Source: Durusdinium trenchii (taxonomy: Eukaryota; Sar; Dinophyceae; Suessiales; Symbiodiniaceae). From it: a DNA stretch of 64,000 nt. Each line of letters begins with the position of its first letter. The first letter of the stretch is position 1. Positions 10,873-19,289 of the stretch are shown here, in pieces. Under the pieces are notes generated by a model. It worked only from the letters and a program-made list of their open reading frames with translations. It searched no databases and had not been told where the DNA came from. The translations under genes and the position numbers were made by a program. Location: contig CAXAMN010023695.1 in assembly GCA_963970005.1 (NCBI GenBank), forward strand, positions 1,554,559-1,618,558, written 5' to 3'.

Positions 10873-13800
10873 CTATCCACCCTTAACATCCTGCGTTGCA
10901 AACAATTGAACTTCCGAAGGAAACAGGTCAGTGAGAATAGAGCTCAAGTGACCGCTAAAGGACTGAATCTTTGTACGCGAAGATTCGGAAAGGTTAAACA
11001 AGAAGAGTTGTGCTCCCACCTCTTGTATATAATGTTCCAATGTCTTCACTTGGGCCCACCGGCCACGCCATTGTATCCTGGAAATATCACCTGTTTCTAG
11101 ATATTCAAAAGTTGCTCCGGACCCTCGCAAGGTCCCGGGCGTCGCGCCCCCCTCCGCCTGACGCCTGGGGACCTCAAGACGGTCCAAAACGCAATTCCAC
11201 TGTCGACGGAAAGAAGCGGTTGAAGCTGGGAACAACTTGGCCTCCAACTGTAAATGGCTGAAGACACACCACGCAAGAAGCTGTATCGACCGATCGTCAA
11301 TCCTGACATGCTGTCTCCTTGCGAAGCGGGCCGTTTTGGGGTTCTTTATGTGAACATACAAAGTGTGTTGTTCCATCCAAGTGTCCTGCGGGAACACTAG
11401 GTCACGCCGACACAAGCACAAGAATTCATTGGGATGAAGCATCCCTCCAAACCCCAACGCAACAACACCAGCGAATGTCCACCAGCCCCACAACAACGCG
11501 ACAGCCAAAATGGCTCTCAGGACAGGTGCACTGAGCACTGCCCTGCATTGTCCAGGTTCTTCCAACTGCCACTTTCTATCCACTTGCCAAGCTCCACTCA
11601 AGGCCCGTCGGTATTCTGGACAGACTTGCTGGACAGCAGTGATGGCATACACCAACCAATAACGTGGCAAGCCTTTGCGAAAAAGATGAAGACCATACGC
11701 TTTCAATGCAAGGTTTGCTGACTCTGAAGAGGCCAGCACGACCGACAAGCTAGTAGAAGCTTCATCCTTGCACCAAGTTTCAAAGGCCTGCAAACAACGC
11801 CACATCCGGTCAGAGGTCGCTTGTGCAAACCCGCCCAAAAGGTTGAGCTCGCCACGTGGAGGGCGACCTTTTGTTTCAACTGGACCGGGGTGTCTCTCAA
11901 CATCACCTGCAATCAACAACAGTAACCTGTACCAACGACCGACGGGTCTAGTCCAAGTGGCAGCCGTCAACAAAGTGTCAAAAGCAGCAAAATCACCACG
12001 TCGTAAATCTCGAACCCAAGAGGCTTCGGGTCGGGAAGGCCCGGGGACCGGGCCATCCCGTGAAGGACCGTCCGCACGATTCCAGTGGCTCCTACAGTGG
12101 AGTGTTCCTGGATACAGACACCCACCTAGTATGTAGCCAAGGCCCGAACGCAAGACTCGCGACAAAGCTCGGCTGCTGCTTCGACCTTTAGCTGCTGCTC
12201 CCATGGTAACTCGGCTATCCAATAAAGCCAAAAGACGACTTCTAGGATATCTTTTTGCACAATGCTTCAACCAGGTTTTATAAACCCTACACTCCAACAC
12301 ATTGATGTGTCCAGATTTCTGGAACCTGAATCTGAAAACTTCACTATATGGGAGGCTTTCACATAAATCCTCAACCCACTCTGGGTCTTCAAACCACGGG
12401 CGACGAGCATACTCGCCCGCAATGTCACCCCCCAACTCGGGAGGAGGCAAAGTCTTGGTCAACGGCCCAACAGTTGCAGCACGGTGTGCATTTCGACTTC
12501 CTGATGCCATAGCCTCACACAGCGGAATGGGGTACCCTGCAGAGAAAGCACTGACAGCCTCGCCAGGCAGAGGGGTTCTCCCATAAACACTTTCAACGTT
12601 GGGCCTGCACCGGGAAGAGAACAACTTGATCGAAGATCGCGCGAAAGTCCCCTCAACTGTAAAGTGGTGCCCTTTGAACTCGCAACTGCATTTCCCTTCA
12701 AGAAGCAAATACCAGGGTTTGTTGTGCAGCCACTTGCTGGCCTTCTGAAAGCCAGACCCGAAACTGCAAAAACAGAACCTAGTAATTTGACAGCCAACTT
12801 GAATCAATCGTCTGAAGATTGCCAATTCAAACATCACCGACCCACCCGGCTGCTCACATGAAATGAAACACCCACTTGAAACAGCAAGGAAAAGCAAAAA
12901 AGCCGTGCGCACAGCCAGCAATGTTTGCTCCTTTGTCTGGGGATGTTTAATGTCAAAACCAGCCGGCAAGTTCTTTGAACGGAGTCTGGGACGCCTGAGT
13001 GTTCCGAACGACCAACACGGGGGTGCTGCGTGCCACTCACGAATGGCCCCCGAGGAGGCCAGTTTTGCTAACATGTGGAAAGTATCATTATCCTGAACAT
13101 CACCGTAGCCCCGACCTTTGGCACTTCGCTCAATGCCTGGGTGTACACGGAGCCCAACTCTTGCATGCGACTTGCTCCAGTTGGCATAGCCTGCGAACAG
13201 TTCAATGCAGTCGAAAGCTACAGTGGCATCTCGAAGCTCTCCACGAGGGAGGACAAAGTCTGTTGACGAGGGGCGTCCAATGTTGAATTGTTCACCAGGA
13301 TCCCCAAACAACTCTGTATGCTCAATCCCTAGCTCATGCAAAACTGCGTTGGCACCCTGTTGGAGCTTTGTGTAGTAGCCCCGCTGTTCAGTGTGCCTCC
13401 ACAACTCGTTCCCAGCAACTTCAGGCAGAGGAGAACGGCAGATGCCCCCTCCGTAAGGGGAGGCATCCATCATGTAAAGGAAAGGCGCCGAGCTGACCCT
13501 AAGGTCTGTCTGAAGCGTAGGGGCCAACAAACACAATGTCATGAGCTCCATCTTGCACTGTCGTGACATGTGGAAAACGAGGTCGTTGGAGTAATCGCTG
13601 CCTTCACTATATACTTTGTCCAAAATTGCAAAAGAAGGTCTTCTGAACAAACAGACATGCGTCCAACACCCCAAAAGACCCTGGAGAATTTTCCTTGTGA
13701 TCATGCCCTTCTTGACTAACACCGCTGTCAGGAAACACAACATGGCCACACGGCCTCTGGGAGCCGAGACACGACCACGCAAGCCATCAATTTCCGCTCC

Positions 13801-15627
13801 AAGTACGGTTGCCACCGTCTCCCTTCTCTGGCGTTTACCCGGATGGGCAGTGAGGCCCACAGCTACATATGCATTGTTTGCTGCTTCGAAAACCTCAACA
13901 TCTCGCCGGGTAGAAGGGTGATCTGGTTCAGAAAGTTTCACCTTTTGCAAACCAATGTGGTCATCAATGGTTAACAGCTCACAAAACTTTCCACGCGGGA
14001 CGGGTTCTCGATATCTCAAGCACTCCCCCTCCAGCATGCAACCGGCACGGAACCGTAACAAATTGAGGTGGCTTTGCTGCGCAATCTCAACAGCTAGGGC
14101 ATCGCCCATGGCCAATGTCCCCAGGCAGATGTACAATTCACCTTTGTGTCGGGTCTTGTCAAAGCACTTCAAATGGGAAACCTCATCGACACTGAACGGG
14201 AGTCCAATAGCGTTACGTCTAGCTCGTTTATCAGAAACCTGAAAAGTGTAGTAGAACTCACACAGATCGTCTGGAGAAACCAGAAGTTGCTCGTCGTCCA
14301 ACAATTGTAGTGAAGTAATCAAATATCCTGGGGCAATAGTCTTTGTGTATCTAGAGTATCCAAAACAACGTGAGTTGACAACCGTCGGATTGAGGATCAG
14401 CCTGTCGAATGTCTCATCTTTAGGAACAGCGAACATACCGACCGTCTCAATGCTGGGGACATCCGCGCAAGGAACTAGGCGGCATGCTCCCAGGTCATCC
14501 CACTTGGCCGCTAGCGCCAGCACATCGCCCCGAGAGGCGTGAACTTTTGCTCTAGGCATGCGAGGCCAAGAATCTGGCGGTTTTCTCAGGATGTCAGGAT
14601 CCTCGAATGCCCTCTTGATCACCGGGTCATCCAAATAAGGTCGAGGGTCAAAAGAGGGGGCTAGCTTCCATTTGGTTCGCTCGGCTAACACTGGTTTGGC
14701 ACTGCAGGCACTCGAGGAAACACGGGTCCGGGGAGATGCCAGCCGCGTACCGTCCTTCTCATCCAGGGCAGCGCCGAGCTCATCGTCTGGTAGGTCTGAC
14801 TTTCTACTATTGGATTTAGGTTGGGAGTAAGAGTCAAAAGACTGCTGAAGCACTTCCAAAAAACTATCAATATCTTGGAAATCAACCGACTCCGAAGATT
14901 GGGGTAATGAAAAAATCAAAGCACTCAATTTACTCAATTTCTCTCCGGCTCTGCCCAAGCTGCCGACGGACACGGGACCAGCGGCGAGGAAGTAAGACAC
15001 TAAATCTTCCAGCCTCTCAAGCATCTCATGCTGCCCTCTGGTCATTGGGTATCCTGCTCGAGCTCGATCAGGGGGCGACCTGCAGCATCCGAGAGCCAGC
15101 CAGTTGAGGCCAATCACCAAATGCTGAAGGCACAGAGCTTTCGCCTTCAAGAACCTCAAGCGCCTACGACGGCGCGGAGAAAGTGAGCTTGCCTTTGTCC
15201 AACGACCCCAACGAGGGGGGGGACAAGGCAGTAGATCCGTCCCCAACTTCTCAGGGACCTCAACGTTGCGGGAAGGCAGCAGACTGCGATGAATGAAGTG
15301 GCCCAAACCAGGACACGTCGCAGCACACTGCATAGCTGCTAGCATCAGCTCCATGCACTGAATTTCATCGGGGAAGGTGCCACCATCAATCTGCGGCCTG
15401 GGAGGACGAGCGTTCCCCTCCCAGCCTGCCCCTGGGTTCTTCCGGCATTCACCGATCTTCGCATGGGGGGACTTTGCTGCGCCAGTGGAAAAGCCACGCC
15501 AAGGGGAGCCACCAGCCGGCCGACCGTGTAAAGCAGTGGGGCTGCAAACCCCCCGCTCTGACATAGAGGAGCTCGGCAAACCAACTGATGGCGCCCGGGC
15601 GGGCAATGCAGCTGCGTCCCCCTTCAT
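10873..15627 (-). CDS. Retroelement ORF4: Pol (RT, RNase H split by a C5-methyltransferase-like domain, 2A-like motif, tyrosine recombinase)
   Basis: 1584 residues; the start is set by the ATGA overlap with ORF3 although the frame extends 375 codons upstream. Reverse transcriptase lies at about 320-700: motif A-like DDLCEFYYTF (453), motif B-like GTLAMGDALAVEIAQ (503) and catalytic IDD (554-556). RNase H starts with MMDASPYGGG (D721). It is interrupted at about 800-1050 by a cytosine-C5-methyltransferase-like domain with CIELFAGYANWS (807), APPCWSFG (868; catalytic Cys871), CEQP (924) and a KPWYLLLEGKCSC stretch (970). RNase H resumes with HINVLE (E1112), LLDSRV (D1137) and NRADGPSR (D1186). 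A 2A-like motif follows at 1236-1249. The C-terminal recombinase has K1428, R1501, R1522/W1524 and probable nucleophile Y1533 in LEHYIQEV. Arg I of recombinases appears to be His1398. Confidence 0.88.
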   Translation of the reverse strand: MKGDAAALPARAPSVGLPSSSMSERGVCSPTALHGRPAGGSPWRGFSTGAAKSPHAKIGECRKNPGAGWEGNARPPRPQIDGGTFPDEIQCMELMLAAMQCAATCPGLGHFIHRSLLPSRNVEVPEKLGTDLLPCPPPRWGRWTKASSLSPRRRRRLRFLKAKALCLQHLVIGLNWLALGCCRSPPDRARAGYPMTRGQHEMLERLEDLVSYFLAAGPVSVGSLGRAGEKLSKLSALIFSLPQSSESVDFQDIDSFLEVLQQSFDSYSQPKSNSRKSDLPDDELGAALDEKDGTRLASPRTRVSSSACSAKPVLAERTKWKLAPSFDPRPYLDDPVIKRAFEDPDILRKPPDSWPRMPRAKVHASRGDVLALAAKWDDLGACRLVPCADVPSIETVGMFAVPKDETFDRLILNPTVVNSRCFGYSRYTKTIAPGYLITSLQLLDDEQLLVSPDDLCEFYYTFQVSDKRARRNAIGLPFSVDEVSHLKCFDKTRHKGELYICLGTLAMGDALAVEIAQQSHLNLLRFRAGCMLEGECLRYREPVPRGKFCELLTIDDHIGLQKVKLSEPDHPSTRRDVEVFEAANNAYVAVGLTAHPGKRQRRETVATVLGAEIDGLRGRVSAPRGRVAMLCFLTAVLVKKGMITRKILQGLLGCWTHVCLFRRPSFAILDKVYSEGSDYSNDLVFHMSRQCKMELMTLCLLAPTLQTDLRVSSAPFLYMMDASPYGGGICRSPLPEVAGNELWRHTEQRGYYTKLQQGANAVLHELGIEHTELFGDPGEQFNIGRPSSTDFVLPRGELRDATVAFDCIELFAGYANWSKSHARVGLRVHPGIERSAKGRGYGDVQDNDTFHMLAKLASSGAIREWHAAPPCWSFGTLRRPRLRSKNLPAGFDIKHPQTKEQTLLAVRTAFLLFLAVSSGCFISCEQPGGSVMFELAIFRRLIQVGCQITRFCFCSFGSGFQKASKWLHNKPWYLLLEGKCSCEFKGHHFTVEGTFARSSIKLFSSRCRPNVESVYGRTPLPGEAVSAFSAGYPIPLCEAMASGSRNAHRAATVGPLTKTLPPPELGGDIAGEYARRPWFEDPEWVEDLCESLPYSEVFRFRFQKSGHINVLECRVYKTWLKHCAKRYPRSRLLALLDSRVTMGAAAKGRSSSRALSRVLRSGLGYILGGCLYPGTLHCRSHWNRADGPSRDGPVPGPSRPEASWVRDLRRGDFAAFDTLLTAATWTRPVGRWYRLLLLIAGDVERHPGPVETKGRPPRGELNLLGGFAQATSDRMWRCLQAFETWCKDEASTSLSVVLASSESANLALKAYGLHLFRKGLPRYWLVYAITAVQQVCPEYRRALSGAWQVDRKWQLEEPGQCRAVLSAPVLRAILAVALLWGWWTFAGVVALGFGGMLHPNEFLCLCRRDLVFPQDTWMEQHTLYVHIKNPKTARFARRQHVRIDDRSIQLLAWCVFSHLQLEAKLFPASTASFRRQWNCVLDRLEVPRRQAEGGATPGTLRGSGATFEYLETGDISRIQWRGRWAQVKTLEHYIQEVGAQLFLFNLSESSRTKIQSFSGHLSSILTDLFPSEVQLFATQDVKGG
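11881..11922 (-). other. 2A-like (StopGo) ribosome-skipping motif
   Basis: Pol residues 1236-1249 read LLLLIAGDVERHPGP. This matches the 2A consensus (Leu-rich lead, then D-V-E-x-N-P-G-P) except that the Asn is His. It sits between RNase H and the recombinase. Skipping between Gly1248 and Pro1249 would release a 336-residue recombinase starting with Pro. 2A-like motifs are known from several non-LTR and YR retroelements. Whether the Asn-to-His form is active cannot be judged from sequence. Confidence 0.7.
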
Positions 15628-16643
15628 GCTGCGGTGTCGCTGCCCTCCTGAGCCTTCTTCTTCTTTGGCTTCCAGGGCGTCTTCTTGGGTTTCTCCTGGT
15701 CGCCCCCGGGATCCTTCGCTCCGGGAGGTGAGGTGGAGTTGGCGCTCTTGATCTTTCCTTCTAGGAAATCGAGATCTTTCATAAAAGCTACATTTGCTCC
15801 GATCCAAGCCGCCGAAGCTAGGCGACTGAACGGGGTGAGCGAGTTGCGAACCCTGTTTCTTTGAACAATGCTGAACTGAGGCTCTGGCAATGCCGTGAGG
15901 AGCCAACTCAAACTCGTTCGGCCGTAGTCTGTGGCCGTCTGGTCCACAAAGATCATGCCTCGACATGCCACTGCCATAAGCTCTGCACTGTTCAGCCGAT
16001 AGCCCATCTCCCAGGCCCATGCCCAAAGGTAAGCTGACTGTGTCAGGAGCCGATTGTCTCCTAACGGAATCCGCTTCTCCACATATTCTTTCATCAGGCC
16101 GGGTCCAGCTTGATGGATGTCGATGCCCAGCTCCAAGCATGCATTGTCGTTCACCTTTGCAGCAAATGCGGGCAGATCCTGCATGACTCGTATGAAAGCC
16201 TCTCTGGCGGCACAACCCTTGATGCCACTCGAGCTTCCCATGCTTTGTGATTCGCCCCCACCAGCCAAGGCCGCAGTTAAAGGATCGATCTGACGAGTCT
16301 GATGCTGCTTTGCTAACATGGACATCTGTTGCATCTGGAGGAGGAGAATCTGCTGCAGAGGATCTGAAGCCGATCCTTCCAAGTCTTGAATGCCCTCCTC
16401 GAGCTCCAGAGGCTCCACAGCTCCGAGGCCAGCTTCTTGTTGTAAGCCTTCGAGACTTGCTTGAGGCCGACCTTCGCGGAGCTGACGTTCGTGTGCGCCC
16501 AAGCGAAGGGGGGCAGCCCCGGCCAGACTCCGTAGCCGGTTCATAACTTCTCCGGGAGGGGGCGCATCGTTGATGTTGCGCACACCCCCAAACAGGACTC
16601 CTCTGCCACCTAATCCCTGATGAGCTGCAGGTTGAGCGCTCAT
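15624..16643 (-). CDS. Retroelement ORF3: Gag-like protein
   Basis: 339 residues from the ATGA overlap with ORF2; the frame is open further upstream to 17453, but the overlap decides the start. A Gln/Met/Leu-rich helix (QQILLLQMQQMSMLAKQ) near residue 105 probably forms a coiled coil. The 170 residues after it are a helix-rich globular region (about 145-310) with aromatic motifs AYLWAWAWEMGY and TSLSWLLTALPEPQF. The C-terminus is Lys/Pro-rich (KPKKTPWKPKKKK), suitable for nucleic-acid binding, and no CCHC zinc knuckle is present. Position before Pol, size and basic tail suggest a capsid/nucleocapsid protein. Confidence is good for the ORF and moderate for the role. Confidence 0.7.
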   Translation of the reverse strand: MSAQPAAHQGLGGRGVLFGGVRNINDAPPPGEVMNRLRSLAGAAPLRLGAHERQLREGRPQASLEGLQQEAGLGAVEPLELEEGIQDLEGSASDPLQQILLLQMQQMSMLAKQHQTRQIDPLTAALAGGGESQSMGSSSGIKGCAAREAFIRVMQDLPAFAAKVNDNACLELGIDIHQAGPGLMKEYVEKRIPLGDNRLLTQSAYLWAWAWEMGYRLNSAELMAVACRGMIFVDQTATDYGRTSLSWLLTALPEPQFSIVQRNRVRNSLTPFSRLASAAWIGANVAFMKDLDFLEGKIKSANSTSPPGAKDPGGDQEKPKKTPWKPKKKKAQEGSDTAA

Positions 16644-17296
16644 GCTCTGGGGACGAAGGGCTGGCTGTCGCGAGGGAGTTGACGAGCCAACTCCAGTTCG
16701 GCAATGCGCCGACGGAGCTCTGAGACTTCGTCTTCCCCTCCTCCATTGGCATCCAGCTCCAACTCTTCTCCAGCAGCCGGCTGATGTTCTGACTCTCCAG
16801 TCACGTAGTCTGCTGCCGTGTCGTCGTCCATCACCTCGTGGATCCAAGCATCTGCTGCCGCTGCAACCGAAGAACGCCTTGGACGACAAGCCGTGCCTTC
16901 CAAAGCGAACCGCAGGACCTCGAAAGCGGAGGCACTCCGGAGGGGGTGGCCTACCAAGCTCCATGAGAAGTCGGCCAGGATGCAAGAACCAAGTCCCAGC
17001 CGCCTGCCTCTCACAGTTTCTAGCTCCACTTCGGAAGGATAGACGGCCACGAAAGCTTCGTTCACCTCGTCCTCCAGGTCTCGAACGGACTGCACCACCT
17101 CTTCGATGTCTGGCAAAGCGACCATGAAGCCCCCCGGGCGGAGCTTTGCCAAATAGCTCAAAGCCCTCTGCCCCACACCATCTGGCCTCGACGGCCTGAC
17201 CAGGTAAATGCCTGGCAAAGGCCCTGTGGATGCCGCCTCCCACAGAGCCCGCATTCCATCTTCGCTCAGCACCGGCGCTGCAGCGCCGGAGGCCAT
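16640..17296 (-). CDS. Retroelement ORF2: unknown acidic protein with C-terminal coiled coil
   Basis: 218 residues. It starts inside the end of ORF1 (31-nt overlap, different frame). The N-terminal 120 residues look globular (GIYLVRPSRPDG, LRPGGFMVALPDIEEVVQS). An acidic stretch (about 155-190) follows, then a heptad-like segment EVSELRRRIAELELARQL that suggests a coiled coil. It ends in an ATGA shared with ORF3. Position between ORF1 and the Gag-like ORF suggests a structural or accessory role. No known family was recognised. Confidence 0.65.
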   Translation of the reverse strand: MASGAAAPVLSEDGMRALWEAASTGPLPGIYLVRPSRPDGVGQRALSYLAKLRPGGFMVALPDIEEVVQSVRDLEDEVNEAFVAVYPSEVELETVRGRRLGLGSCILADFSWSLVGHPLRSASAFEVLRFALEGTACRPRRSSVAAAADAWIHEVMDDDTAADYVTGESEHQPAAGEELELDANGGGEDEVSELRRRIAELELARQLPRDSQPFVPRA

Positions 17297-17967
17297 GGCT
17301 CCCTCGCACCCAGCAGATAGGCTTCGGCCTCAGCACGTGATGCAAAGGCCTGGGACACCGTTCCACTGTGGAAGTTGCCGTCGCGATGGATGACTTGATC
17401 ACGGTAAAGGATGTAGTCCTCAGTCCAGCCAGCGAGACGCCCCGGCGCTGCACGAAGGATGATGTAGAAGCGAGTGGGGAGAGTGGGACCCCCGATGTTG
17501 GCAGGCCTCACAGAAAGACCGTCCAAGAGGCGGCGAGCGATCAGGCCCGCTCGCAGTGCCCGCCCCAGTCGAGCCCTCGGAGACCAGCCCGCACTCGTGG
17601 AGCTAATCCGTGCTCCGAGATGATCAACTGGCTCCAGGTCCACCGCCAGGACCTCGTCTGGCGAAGAAGCCGCCAGCAACTCAGTCTCCCAAGCCCAACT
17701 CCAAGGAACCCCGGGCTCGGGTTCTTCTGTTCCCACCACCCTCCAGGAACCAGCCTCGGAAGGAGCTCCGGCACCAGCAGGTGCTGGAGCAAGGGGCCCG
17801 GATGGGCCTGCAAGGGCACCAGATTCTCTGGGGGGATCACTCACAGCTGAAGATCTCGAACTAGCACCAGAGTAGCCCGAGGTCGGAGCAGCTTTGGCCT
17901 TCGAAACCTTGACAACCAAGTCACCGACTGCAATGCACAGCTCGTCCACCTCTTGGTCCGCGCTCAT
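17266..17967 (-). CDS. Retroelement ORF1: unknown protein
   Basis: 233 residues beginning MSADQEVDELCIAV. The first third is Ala/Pro/Ser-rich and looks disordered (about 30-75). The second half is denser, with SWAWETELLAAS, an Arg-rich helix (RARLGRALRAGLIARRLLDG) and TRFYIILRAAPGRLAGWTED. The start is fixed by the ATGA overlap with ORF0. The C-terminal 31 nt are shared with the start of ORF2 in another frame. It may be part of a split Gag region, but no zinc knuckle or other diagnostic motif is visible. Unknown function. Confidence 0.65.
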   Translation of the reverse strand: MSADQEVDELCIAVGDLVVKVSKAKAAPTSGYSGASSRSSAVSDPPRESGALAGPSGPLAPAPAGAGAPSEAGSWRVVGTEEPEPGVPWSWAWETELLAASSPDEVLAVDLEPVDHLGARISSTSAGWSPRARLGRALRAGLIARRLLDGLSVRPANIGGPTLPTRFYIILRAAPGRLAGWTEDYILYRDQVIHRDGNFHSGTVSQAFASRAEAEAYLLGAREPWPPALQRRC

Positions 17968-18335
17968 GCACCATCAGCGCGATACTGAGCCAGTCTGCGC
18001 CTCAGTGAGTGTACAGGGGCAGGTGGTGGTTCAAAAGGAAGCCAAGTGGTGATCAGACCTGTGGCCAGCCAGGCTAGGGTGCGGCGCACCTGCGAGGAAA
18101 CAACGATCACAGCAATCCCCGCACCGCAGCAGCAGCCGCAAACGAAGGCCACCAGGATCAAAAGCGCCGCCAGCGCAAAGCCAACACCAGAGGAGGTGCA
18201 GGTCGGGGTGGCTGGCAGCCACCAGCGGAGCTCTCGGACCACCTCCAGAGCGGCGCTCCAAGGCATAAAAGACCGGCGCTCGAGCCGAAAGATTCTTGAG
18301 AACACATGCTGTTCATTGCAGAGATAGTGTGGCAT
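17964..18335 (-). CDS. Retroelement ORF0: small predicted membrane protein
   Basis: 123 residues. The centre (about 50-80) is strongly hydrophobic (GFALAALLILVAFVCGCCCG and a following AVIVV) and a second apolar stretch follows after VRRTL, so one or two membrane segments are likely, with a Cys-rich turn. The N-terminus and the C-terminus (RRRLAQYRADGA) are basic. Its TGA overlaps the ATG of ORF1 in an ATGA, which ties it to the element. The first ATG at 18335 is used; an internal Met (MPWSAALEVV) is an alternative start. A membrane protein is not a standard component of YR retroelements, and I do not recognise the family. Confidence 0.6.
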   Translation of the reverse strand: MPHYLCNEQHVFSRIFRLERRSFMPWSAALEVVRELRWWLPATPTCTSSGVGFALAALLILVAFVCGCCCGAGIAVIVVSSQVRRTLAWLATGLITTWLPFEPPPAPVHSLRRRLAQYRADGA

Positions 18336-19171
18336 ATGCTTTTATATGTATGTTTATATAACAATATATAGCAGTAAAAACATATAAGGACAAAAAGCGA
18401 AACCCACATGATCACCCCAATCCAACTTCCTGTCTTCAGAACTTTCCACATCCCCTGCCGAGCAACGGCGTTGGAAATGTGCACCTGCGGATGCTTGGGT
18501 TTCGGGAGTTCGCACCCATTGAGGGAGCTGCCAAAATCTCGGGGTGTTCGTTCTACTCCAAAGACTTCTGGTGACCGGACTCCTCTGATGGGCCCAAGTT
18601 CTTCAAGTTCTTCGTCTTTCCAGCAACCTTCCACTTCATGTTGAGACCCGCTCGTCTGAGGAAAAGAAAACACCCTCACAAATTCACTGCGGCTTTCTCG
18701 AAGCCCACCGAAGCAAAACCCCACCGAAGCGAGGGTTCCGAACGAACACCCCGAGCTTCGGAGGAAACACCATCGGTCTTTTTGTTCGGTGGATCTCACC
18801 GGTGTAGTCTCTACGAGTGGGGTTGCAGACGGGCTCTCAAGACCCACATCAGCAGACCTTAACCTTGATTGAACCCCGACCGCGCTGCCTCGGAGGTCGG
18901 CCTGCCGCATTTGGGACAGGCTGACTCTTACTTGGAGTCCGTCTCTCCTTCCCAGTGGCAGGGGGAACCGCTCGCGCAGCAGCACGAAGCACTCGTGCAC
19001 CAAGATCCAAGACCTCTTGAGTCTCTGCCCCAGACCTCACCCCCAAGACCTCGCTCCCCCCGATCTCGGGTGCTCGGCCTGCATGGGCGAGAAGCATGGC
19101 ACCTCGATGCTGATTTGCCCGGTGGAGGTCTTCCTCTCCAGTGGCACCAGGTTGTGATTGGGATCACTCAC
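18336..19171. other. Retroelement 5' flank; no firm gene
   Basis: The first 70 bp are AT-rich (TATATGTATGTTTATATAACAATATATAG). The element's promoter and 5' terminus should lie here, but no repeat of the 3' flank was found. Weak minus-strand exon-like frames near 18955-19010 (VHECFVLLRERF) could belong with the candidate exon at 19172-19289. Confidence 0.35.
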
Positions 19172-19289
19172 CTCATGCAGGATCACCTCACCGCCGCCGG
19201 TAGCGACGACGCGAAGCCTTCGAAGCGTTGTGCGGTCGCGGACCGCGAGGTGCCGGTGCAAGGTATGGTCGCGGGCGTGGTGAAACAAC
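19172..19289 (-). CDS. Candidate exon of an unknown gene
   Basis: 118 nt between an ACAG|G acceptor and a textbook GAG|GTGAGT donor. The frame LFHHARDHTLHRHLAVRD...ATGGGEVILHE (39 codons, entered in phase 2 and left in phase 0) is His/Arg-rich, and no family is recognised. The exon signals and high GC at third positions are the only support. It lies directly upstream of the retroelement on the same strand. Confidence 0.35.

Larger units (their letters stand above)
10873..18335 (-). mobile_element. Tyrosine-recombinase (DIRS/Ngaro-like) retroelement, five ORFs
   Basis: Five minus-strand ORFs follow one another almost without gaps: ORF0 (123 aa), ORF1 (233 aa), ORF2 (218 aa), ORF3 (339 aa, Gag-like) and ORF4 (1584 aa, Pol). 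Three of the four junctions are a 4-nt ATGA overlap in which the stop TGA shares two bases with the next ATG (17967-17964, 16643-16640, 15627-15624). The ORF1/ORF2 junction overlaps by 31 nt. Pol ends in a tyrosine recombinase instead of a DDE integrase, which places the element with YR retrotransposons. All five frames are open, so the copy looks recent. Terminal or split direct repeats were not found; the coordinates cover only the coding part. Confidence 0.85.

Noticed and set aside
15628..16752. Upstream 375-codon extension of the Pol frame
   Set aside because: The frame is open, but it overlaps the Gag-like ORF3 and its composition is Arg/Ser-rich out-of-frame type. The ATGA at 15627 is the more credible start.
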